DNA from: Bacillus aerolatus
GTDB lineage: Bacteria > Bacillota > Bacilli > Bacillales > Domibacillaceae
Length of the DNA stretch: 64,000 bases
Assembly (NCBI RefSeq): GCF_009183655.1
Contig: NZ_WEIO01000001.1
Location: forward strand, 62,001 to 126,000
Direction: 5' to 3'
The notes under the pieces are model-generated. The model did no database searches and was not told the DNA's origin. It saw nothing but the letters and a program-made list of their open reading frames with translations. Position numbers and translations under genes: made by a program. This document shows positions 58,684 to 64,000 of this stretch, piece by piece. How positions within the stretch are numbered: position 1 is the stretch's first letter; the number at the start of each line of letters is the position of its first letter.

Positions 58684-58971
58684 ATGGAACATGGTGAAAA
58701 ACAAATTACAATTATTGATGAAGACGGAAATGAACAGTTATGCGAGGTGCTTTTTACATTTGATTCTGATGAATTTGAAAAGTCATACGTGCTTTACTTT
58801 CCGGTTGGAGCAGAAGAAGATGACAATGAAGAAATCGAAATTCATGCTTCTGCATTTGTTCCCGGTGAAGACGGGGAAGATGGCGAACTAAAGCCGATCG
58901 AATCCGATGAAGAATGGGAATTGATCGAAGAAATGCTGAATACGTTCCTTGACGAAGAGGAAGAAGAATAA
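58684..58971 (+). CDS. yrzB: DUF1292 acidic protein (YrzB)
   Basis: 95 residues, very acidic ([20 protein letters not shown], ending DEEEEE), the DUF1292/UPF0473 pattern. Always found with yrzL and yrrK; function unknown. ATG 58684 follows AATGAGGTG; GTG 58675 is rejected. Confidence 0.92.
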   Translation: MEHGEKQITIIDEDGNEQLCEVLFTFDSDEFEKSYVLYFPVGAEEDDNEEIEIHASAFVPGEDGEDGELKPIESDEEWELIEEMLNTFLDEEEEE

Positions 58972-58987
58972 TCAAGTTAGGCTTAAA

Positions 58988-59017
58988 AGGACCGGGGCTG
59001 CCCGGTCCTTTTTTATT
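58988..59017 (+). terminator. Terminator after yrzB
   Basis: AAGGACCGGG-GCTG-CCCGGTCCTT followed by T residues. Confidence 0.9.
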
Positions 59018-59031
59018 GTTTAGGGAATGAT

Positions 59032-59198
59032 AAAATAATCGCATAGTGTATACCGTTGCTAATGGAGCGGGTCTACGTCCAGCTTCAGCGCCTAGCCCCT
59101 CGAGGTCAAATAACCTTTCCTCAATGAAGTCAAAAGGCGGACTTCTTTGAGGAAAGAACATTTGCTTGTCGGGGCTGATCAAGGCGCTTGCGCTTTTG
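59032..59198. repeat. Type A palindromic repeat with extended left flank
   Basis: The core from about 59075 has the same left and right constant parts as the copy at 15083, with inner arms CTTTCCTCAATGAAGTC and GACTTCTTTGAGGAAAG. The preceding 45 bp (AAAATAATCGCA ... CTAATGGAGCGGGTCTAC) also match that copy's flank. It fills most of the gap between yrzB and mltG; a TATAAT at 59228-59233 may be the mltG -10. Confidence 0.85.
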
Positions 59199-59278
59199 TT
59201 CATTCTGTCTTTTTTAATGAGTTGTAGTATAATGTAAAAGCAAAGAAAGACTCGGTATTTGTTGAAAGGAGTAAGTTT

Positions 59279-60394
59279 ATGTCGAAACAATCATATATTC
59301 AGCCGCCAGGCAAAAAGCGGCGATTAAAAAAAGCTATTTTTTTCGCTGTTGTTTCGTTTTTGCTAATCATTGGAGGATTGGCAGCAGGTGGCTATTTCTT
59401 CATTAAATCCGCGCTTGAACCTGTAGACAAAAAAGACCGCACGCCTGTGCAGGTCAACATACCGATCGGTTCTAGCTTGTCGGTCATTGCGGAAACGCTT
59501 GAGAAAAAAGGAATTGTCAAAAATGCGGAGGTCTTCAAGTACTATGTGAAGTATAAGAATGAAGACAACTTGCAGGCAGGAGAATATTCATTTACCCCAA
59601 GTATGACAATGGATGAATTGATCAGCAGTTTGAAAACCGGAAAAGTGATCGGCCAAGGAGAAGTGAGACTAGCCATTCCAGAAGGCTACCAGTTGACACA
59701 AATTGCCGCTCTCATCGGCAAAGAAACAGGACGGCCGGCAAATGATGTACTAAAAGTGATGAACGATCACACCTTTATTAAGGAAATGATGCAGAAATAT
59801 CCTGAGCTTTTAACAGAAGAAGTGTTTGCTAAAAATATTAAATATCCGCTTGAGGGCTATTTATATCCGGCTACTTATCATTATGGAGATAAGAAGAAGC
59901 CGGTGAAAGAAATCGTGGAAGATATGCTCGAAAAAACAGACAGCGTGCTTGTTCAATACCGGACGTCCATGGCGGCAAAAAAAATGACGTCTCATAAGCT
60001 GCTAACGCTGTCTTCATTAATTGAAGAAGAAGCGACAGAAAAAGCGGACCGCCGTAAAATTTCCAGCGTGTTTTATAACCGTCTGGCCGCTGATATGCCG
60101 CTGCAGACAGACCCGACTGTGCTTTATGCACTAGGCAAGCATAAAAGCCGTGTGCTCTATGAAGATTTAAAAGTAGAGTCGCCGTACAACACGTATAAAG
60201 TGAAAGGATTAACGCCAGGTCCGATCGGCAACAGTGGCGTGTCATCCATGGAAGCGGCATTAAATCCGGAAGAAACGGATTTTCTCTTTTTTCTCGCTTC
60301 ACCAGCAGGAGATGTTTACTATGCGAAGACGCTGAAGGAACATAATGAACTGAAGAAAAAATACATTACAAGTTATTACGAAAAACAAAAGTAA
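59279..60394 (+). CDS. mltG: Endolytic murein transglycosylase MltG
   Basis: 371 residues: a basic cytoplasmic N-terminus, one transmembrane segment (about 20-45), a LysM-like subdomain (IPIGSSLSVIAETLEKKGIV) and the YceG catalytic domain with SSLIEEEAT near 245-253 (catalytic Glu) and GLTPGPIGNSG near 315. It cuts nascent glycan strands. Same place as yrrL. TGAAAGGAG lies before the ATG. Confidence 0.94.
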   Translation: MSKQSYIQPPGKKRRLKKAIFFAVVSFLLIIGGLAAGGYFFIKSALEPVDKKDRTPVQVNIPIGSSLSVIAETLEKKGIVKNAEVFKYYVKYKNEDNLQAGEYSFTPSMTMDELISSLKTGKVIGQGEVRLAIPEGYQLTQIAALIGKETGRPANDVLKVMNDHTFIKEMMQKYPELLTEEVFAKNIKYPLEGYLYPATYHYGDKKKPVKEIVEDMLEKTDSVLVQYRTSMAAKKMTSHKLLTLSSLIEEEATEKADRRKISSVFYNRLAADMPLQTDPTVLYALGKHKSRVLYEDLKVESPYNTYKVKGLTPGPIGNSGVSSMEAALNPEETDFLFFLASPAGDVYYAKTLKEHNELKKKYITSYYEKQK

Positions 60395-60398
60395 TGAA

Positions 60399-60433
60399 AG
60401 GAGAGAGAAATATCGCTTTTCTCTCTCCGTTAT
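60399..60433 (+). terminator. Hairpin after mltG
   Basis: GGAGAGAGAAA-TATCGC-TTTTCTCTCTCC is a strong stem but lacks a clear T run. A second hairpin (GAAAGC-TGACG-GGCTTTC then TTCTTTTT) lies at 60491-60517 and is the better terminator. Confidence 0.6.
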
Positions 60434-60555
60434 GGTAGAATAATTCAAGTGTTTTTTGGAAAAGAAACGTAAATAAAAACAATGAAGCAGAAAGCTGACG
60501 GGCTTTCTTCTTTTTCTGTGAATAAAAAGTATAAATTTTTTGTAATTAGTTTTGA

Positions 60556-60680
60556 TGTCTAGCTCCAGCGCCTCCCCCTTCGAGGTCACAAGCCAAGCCT
60601 CCCAGAAAGGCAAAAACACCTTTCCGTGAGGCTCGCCTTGTGCTTGTCGGGGGTGGGCAAGGCGCTTACGCTTTTCTAAT
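60556..60680. repeat. Palindromic repeat, type A variant
   Basis: The outer parts are GCGCCTCCCCC-TTCGAGGTCA and GCTTGTCGGGGGTGG. The insert is unlike other type A copies: CACAAGCCAAGCCTC pairs with GAGGCTCGCCTTGTG around CAGAAAGG/CACCTTTC arms. The ends AGGCGCTTACGCTTTT match the family. Confidence 0.8.
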
Positions 60681-60706
60681 CAAGCCTTTTTGAAGAGGGG
60701 AATTTC

Positions 60707-61351
60707 ATGGACAACATTATCCATCGTTATATAGAATCGTTAATTAAAGATAGACCCGCGCTGCTCGCTGAAATGGAAGCGTTCGCCCAGGAAAATGGTG
60801 TGCCGATTATGGAGTCCGCCGGCATAGAAGCGATGCTGCAAATCATGAGGATCCAACAGCCGAAGCGCATTCTGGAAATCGGGACAGCGATCGGCTATTC
60901 AGCTTTGCGTATGGCAGAGGCGCTTCCGGATACAGAAATTACTACTATCGAGCGGGATGAAGAGCGCTATCAGCAGGCACTGGACTATATCGGCCGTTCA
61001 GGCAGCGGAAGCCGTGTAACTGTTTTATTTGGTGATGCGCTTGAAGTAGTCGCAGAAGCAGAAGAACAGGGTCCGTATGATGCAATTTTTATTGATGCAG
61101 CAAAAGGCCAGTACACGAAGTTTTTCGAAAGCTATTCGGGCTTTTTAACACAAAACGGAACGGTCTACACAGACAACGTGTTATTTAAAGGATACGTAGC
61201 TGGTGTACCGGTGGAATCAAAGCGTATCGTCAATTTAGTGAAAAAAATTCAATCTTATAATGAATGGCTGATGAATCACGCGGGCTATGATACGGCGATT
61301 ATTCCGGTTGGGGACGGTTTGGCCATCAGTCGTAAAAGAGGTGGAAAGTAA
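60707..61351 (+). CDS. trmR: tRNA 5-hydroxyuridine methyltransferase TrmR
   Basis: A 214-residue class I SAM methyltransferase of the catechol-O-methyltransferase-like group. The SAM motif ILEIGTAIGYSALRMAE lies near 56-72 and DAIFIDAAKGQY carries the metal-binding acidic residues near 124. B. subtilis YrrM (TrmR) methylates ho5U34 to mo5U34 in tRNA. The genes that normally follow it and make ho5U34 (trhP1, trhP2) are here reduced to a remnant, so its substrate must come from another route if it is still used. GAGGGGAA precedes the ATG. Confidence 0.93.
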   Translation: MDNIIHRYIESLIKDRPALLAEMEAFAQENGVPIMESAGIEAMLQIMRIQQPKRILEIGTAIGYSALRMAEALPDTEITTIERDEERYQQALDYIGRSGSGSRVTVLFGDALEVVAEAEEQGPYDAIFIDAAKGQYTKFFESYSGFLTQNGTVYTDNVLFKGYVAGVPVESKRIVNLVKKIQSYNEWLMNHAGYDTAIIPVGDGLAISRKRGGK

Positions 61352-61352
61352 T

Positions 61353-61655
61353 ATGAAAAAACTGGAATTGCTCGTCGCTCCTCATAGTGTGGATACGATT
61401 TTGCCGCTGGCTGAGGCAGGCGCTGACGCATTTGTCGTCGGCGAACAGTGGTATGGGCTGCGTCTTGCAGGAGAATTTTTACAGCAGCGCAACTTTTTCC
61501 GTCCGGAAATCGCCAAATTCAAACAAACAGTTGAAACAAACTGGGATGAAAAAGGAAACGAATTGGATGCGGCCCGCTACCCGCTGCAAATTGTCCGTTT
61601 TAAAGCAGCGAAGCCAGTGTATCCAAACAACATGATGCGAAAGGGGCTTGAATAA
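61353..61655 (+). pseudogene. In-frame deletion fusion of two U32 peptidase-family genes (trhP1/trhP2)
   Basis: The 100-residue frame starts like YrrN/TrhP1 (MKKLELLVAP...GADAFVVGEQWYGLRLAGEF) and from about residue 45 continues like the C-terminus of YrrO/TrhP2 (QQRNFFRP, EIAKFKQTVETNWDEKG, ending [11 protein letters not shown]). The intact genes are about 309 and 422 codons and lie in tandem between trmR and udk; about 1.9 kb is absent. A smaller gap seems to follow RNFFRP, where family members have a GD.VEFFGP segment. No catalytic core remains. AGGTGG still precedes the ATG. It is probably non-functional; a natural mini-protein is less likely. Confidence 0.72.
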
Positions 61656-61660
61656 ATTTC

Positions 61661-62296
61661 ATGGATCAGAAGCCAGTTGTAATCGGTGTTGCCGGCGGAT
61701 CAGGCTCCGGCAAAACAAGTGTCACTAAGTCAATCGACGATTATTTTAAAGGGCATTCCGTTATGATTATTGAACAAGATTATTACTATAAAGATCAAAG
61801 TAATTTGCCGTTTGAAGAGCGGCTGAAAACGAATTATGACCATCCGCTTGCCTTTGATAATGATCTGTTAATCAATCATATCGAAAAGCTGTTGAAATAC
61901 GAGGCAGTCGAAAAACCGGTGTATGATTATGCCCGCCATACCCGTTCGGCAGAAACGATCCGCATGGAACCGAAAGATGTCATCATCCTTGAAGGCATCC
62001 TCGTGCTTGAAGATGAACGGCTCCGCGATTTAATGGATATTAAACTATTTGTTGATACGGACGCGGACTTGCGTATTATCCGGCGGATGATACGTGACAT
62101 GAAAGAGCGCGGCCGCACGTTTGAATCGGTCGTGGATCAATACTTACATGTTGTCCGCCCGATGCATAATCAATTTATTGAACCGACGAAGCGCTATGCC
62201 GATATTATTATTCCGGAAGGCGGCCAAAATCGTGTCGCCATTGACCTGATGGTAACGAAAATTCAAACGGTTCTTGAACAAAAAGCTATTTTATAG
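61661..62296 (+). CDS. udk: Uridine kinase
   Basis: Phosphorylates uridine and cytidine in pyrimidine salvage. P-loop GGSGSGKTS at 12-20, QDYYYKDQ near 39 and [12 protein letters not shown] near 82 are typical; 211 residues. It lies 5 bp after the U32 remnant and before greA, as in B. subtilis. Confidence 0.96.
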   Translation: MDQKPVVIGVAGGSGSGKTSVTKSIDDYFKGHSVMIIEQDYYYKDQSNLPFEERLKTNYDHPLAFDNDLLINHIEKLLKYEAVEKPVYDYARHTRSAETIRMEPKDVIILEGILVLEDERLRDLMDIKLFVDTDADLRIIRRMIRDMKERGRTFESVVDQYLHVVRPMHNQFIEPTKRYADIIIPEGGQNRVAIDLMVTKIQTVLEQKAIL

Positions 62297-62335
62297 TATC
62301 TTTTTATGAAACAGACATAATCTTTTAAAAATAAA

Positions 62336-62439
62336 GGCTGTCTCAACCATTGGAAGAATGCCTCTGGCGCGTCCATATATAGGGGAAAATGTTTTCGCTA
62401 TATATGAACGCGGCAGAAGCTGCTCTAAGGGAGGCAGCC
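62336..62439 (+). repeat. Long nested inverted repeat between udk and greA
   Basis: The outer arms GGCTGTCTC (62336-62344) and GAGGCAGCC (62431-62439) pair with one G-T. The inner arms TCTGGCGCGTCCATATATAG (from 62363) and CTATATATGAACGCGGCAGA (to 62417) pair almost fully around AAAATGTTTT. The total is about 104 bp. The GGCTGTCTCAA end resembles terminal repeats of some insertion sequences and MITEs. It may also act as a terminator or leader structure for greA. Confidence 0.65.
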
Positions 62440-62503
62440 TGCTCATGTTTATTTGTTTTCCTTCACCAAGGAAGGCGTCGAGATGAAAAGGAGTGGAAGG
62501 GAC

Positions 62504-62974
62504 TTGTCAACAGAAAAAGTATATCCTATGACACAAGAGGGAAAAGAAAAGTTAGAACAGGAATTGGAATATTTAAAAGCGGTAAAACGTAAAGAAGTAG
62601 TGGAAAGGATTAAAATTGCCCGCAGTTTCGGTGATTTATCGGAGAACTCCGAATACGATTCAGCAAAAGAAGAACAAGCCTTTGTAGAAGGGCGCATCGG
62701 CACGATTGAGGCAATGATCCGCAACGCTAAAATTATTGAAGAAGACAATAGCAATGTCGTTTCTTTAGGGAAAACAGTTGCTTTTATTGAGCTGCCAGAT
62801 GGGGAAGAAGAAACGTATACGATTGTCGGCAGTGCGGAAGCAGATCCGTTTGAAGGAAAGATTTCAAACGATTCTCCTATCGCGAAAAGTCTGCTTGGCA
62901 AAGAAGTAAACGATGAAGTGACTGTCCAGACACCTGGCGGGGAAATGCAAGTAAAAATTGTTTCAATTAAGTAA
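62504..62974 (+). CDS. greA: Transcription elongation factor GreA
   Basis: A factor that rescues backtracked RNA polymerase. The N-terminal coiled coil carries the acidic tip ([20 protein letters not shown]), followed by the FKBP-like domain ([18 protein letters not shown]). Homologues begin near STEKVYPMT, so TTG 62504, behind AAGGAGTGG, is preferred; ATG 62483 and the frame to 62453 are alternatives. 156 residues. Confidence 0.93.
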   Translation: MSTEKVYPMTQEGKEKLEQELEYLKAVKRKEVVERIKIARSFGDLSENSEYDSAKEEQAFVEGRIGTIEAMIRNAKIIEEDNSNVVSLGKTVAFIELPDGEEETYTIVGSAEADPFEGKISNDSPIAKSLLGKEVNDEVTVQTPGGEMQVKIVSIK

Positions 62975-62982
62975 TGAAGCTT

Positions 62983-63021
62983 AAAAAAGCGCTAAAGGTG
63001 TAGGCCTTTAGCGCTTTTTTC
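62983..63021 (+). terminator. Terminator after greA
   Basis: AAAAAAGCGCTAAAGG-TGTAGG-CCTTTAGCGCTTTTTT is a perfect stem with T run. Confidence 0.93.
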
Positions 63022-63094
63022 GATGAAAATGACTTCATGTTCAAGTAGAGTCATGATAAAATGTGAATGATGCTGTAGAGAGAGGGGTAGTAAT

Positions 63095-63727
63095 ATGGCA
63101 CAGCCAACACGTGCACAAAAAAAGTCAAAACGAAGAAAAACCAATCGGATTTTAAATACCGCGATTGCGGTTGTCGTCCTTTTAATCATTATTGTCGCCT
63201 TTACCATTTTTTCCGGCGGTGAAAAAGAAGAAGTAGCACAGCCGCCAGAAAAGAAAACGGAAACGCAGCAAACTGCTGTCAATGAAAAAGAAGAACAGCC
63301 GGCCACAGAAGAAGAGGCGGCTGAAGAATCTGAACAAGAAGATAAAGAAGACGAACAGGCAGAAGAGGACAAACAAGAAGAAGTGATCGAGAAAGAAAGC
63401 GCTGAGCCGAACGTGGAGAAAGAAATTGTTGATCCGAATTGGACAGGCGTCGGAACTTCACAAACTGGTCAGCACACCTCCTCTTTTAACACCAATTCGG
63501 TGGATTGGCAAGAGAAAGAAGACGCGCTGTCTTATGCAACCGGTATTCCGAAAGAAGAAATGACCGTCTGGTATATTAGCGGAGACGGGCCAAAAGGAGC
63601 CATCGGGACAGTATCTCCTAAGAGCGACAAAAATGATGCATACCGTGTATACATAAGCTGGGTGGATGGCGAAGGCTGGAAACCAACAAAAGTGTACAAA
63701 TTGGAGCATAATGATAAAGCGCGGTAA
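63095..63727 (+). CDS. yrrS: DUF1510 membrane-anchored protein (YrrS)
   Basis: 210 residues: a basic cytoplasmic N-terminus, one transmembrane segment (about 20-40), a long Glu/Lys/Gln-rich outer linker (about 42-115) and a C-terminal globular DUF1510 domain (SVDWQEKEDALSYATGIPKEEM). In B. subtilis yrrS is cotranscribed with the cell-wall gene pbpI (yrrR). AGAGAGGGG precedes the ATG. Confidence 0.9.
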   Translation: MAQPTRAQKKSKRRKTNRILNTAIAVVVLLIIIVAFTIFSGGEKEEVAQPPEKKTETQQTAVNEKEEQPATEEEAAEESEQEDKEDEQAEEDKQEEVIEKESAEPNVEKEIVDPNWTGVGTSQTGQHTSSFNTNSVDWQEKEDALSYATGIPKEEMTVWYISGDGPKGAIGTVSPKSDKNDAYRVYISWVDGEGWKPTKVYKLEHNDKAR

Positions 63728-63734
63728 ACCGCAG

Positions 63735-63768
63735 AAAAAAGGAACTCGCTTCACAGCGGGTTCCTTTA
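63735..63768. terminator. Bidirectional terminator between yrrS and yrzA
   Basis: AAAGGAACTCGCT-TCAC-AGCGGGTTCCTTT with A and T runs on both sides. Confidence 0.85.
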
Positions 63769-63972
63769 CTTTTTCGCTTTAAAATGGACAACAGCTGAAA
63801 AGTATCTGCGCCCATCTGCATCCACTTGCATTTCGTGAGAAACGGAATAGACGCCAAGTAGAATTGCCCGGTTTAGTTCAATTTTTTCAGCTATCTTTTT
63901 TTCTAGCGAAACGAGGTCAGCCGCTTCGAAAAATTCTATTTTGTCTTCAATTAAATCGAGTTGAAACTGCAT
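63766..63972 (-). CDS. yrzA: DUF2536 protein (YrzA)
   Basis: 68 residues (MQFQLDLIEDKIEFFEAADL; VHFKAKK at the end), the DUF2536/YrzA pattern. Small soluble protein of unknown function. GGGAGGAG lies before the ATG on the minus strand. Convergent with yrrS. Confidence 0.88.
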   Translation of the reverse strand: MQFQLDLIEDKIEFFEAADLVSLEKKIAEKIELNRAILLGVYSVSHEMQVDADGRRYFSAVVHFKAKK

Positions 63973-64000
63973 TGTTTTTTTCTCCTCCCGAGATGAAGTC

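Overview
The window is a chromosomal segment of an endospore-forming Bacillaceae (Bacillus sensu lato). The backbone follows the order known from Bacillus subtilis: coxA, bofC, ruvA, ruvB, queA, tgt, yajC, yrzE, yrbG, spoVB, comN, secDF, recJ, apt, relA, dtd, yrvJ, hisS, aspS, 6S RNA, tcdA, rarA, cymR, yrvO, mnmA, yrrB, recD2, yrrI, alaS, yrzL, yrrK, yrzB, mltG, trmR, udk, greA, yrrS, yrzA. Several proteins differ from the B. subtilis versions and accessory genes are inserted, so this is a related species and not B. subtilis.

Layout. 0-4 kb: spore genes (a CotS/YsxE-like kinase-fold protein, a CoxA-type lipoprotein, a LysM-GH18 cortex-enzyme-like protein) and a decayed gene. 4.3-9.1 kb: a zinc-starvation island (YcgR-like permease, YcgQ-like partner, an FAD/NAD(P) protein, a ZagA/YciC-type GTPase, a zinc-free L33) with three Zur-like operators. 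9.2-9.4 kb: a candidate structured small RNA on the minus strand. 9.5-31 kb: recombination, queuosine, protein export, lipid II flippase family, stringent response and cell-wall genes. 31.1-35.2 kb: T-box-controlled hisS-aspS, then a 6S RNA at the bsrA position. 36.4-45 kb: an accessory block (yhcEFGHI-like ABC operon, B12-riboswitch-controlled metE, truncated yndG/yndJ-like genes, a DUF2935 gene). 45.2-54.9 kb: rarA, cysteine/sulfur metabolism and tRNA thiolation, recD2. 54.9-64 kb: T-box-controlled alaS to yrzA.

Several genes share a theme of tRNA and translation (queA, tgt, tcdA, mnmA with its cysteine desulfurase, trmR, dtd, hisS, aspS, alaS). The two U32 genes that normally follow trmR (trhP1/trhP2) appear collapsed by deletion into a single 100-codon in-frame remnant.

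A family of about 120-bp palindromic repeats occurs at eight loci in intergenic DNA. Their inner hairpin arms differ between copies but stay complementary, which suggests the fold matters. Three units lie in tandem between the likely hisS promoter and its T-box. No phage, IS transposase, CRISPR array, tRNA or rRNA gene was seen. Gene names are by recognition of B. subtilis families from memory; no database search was possible.
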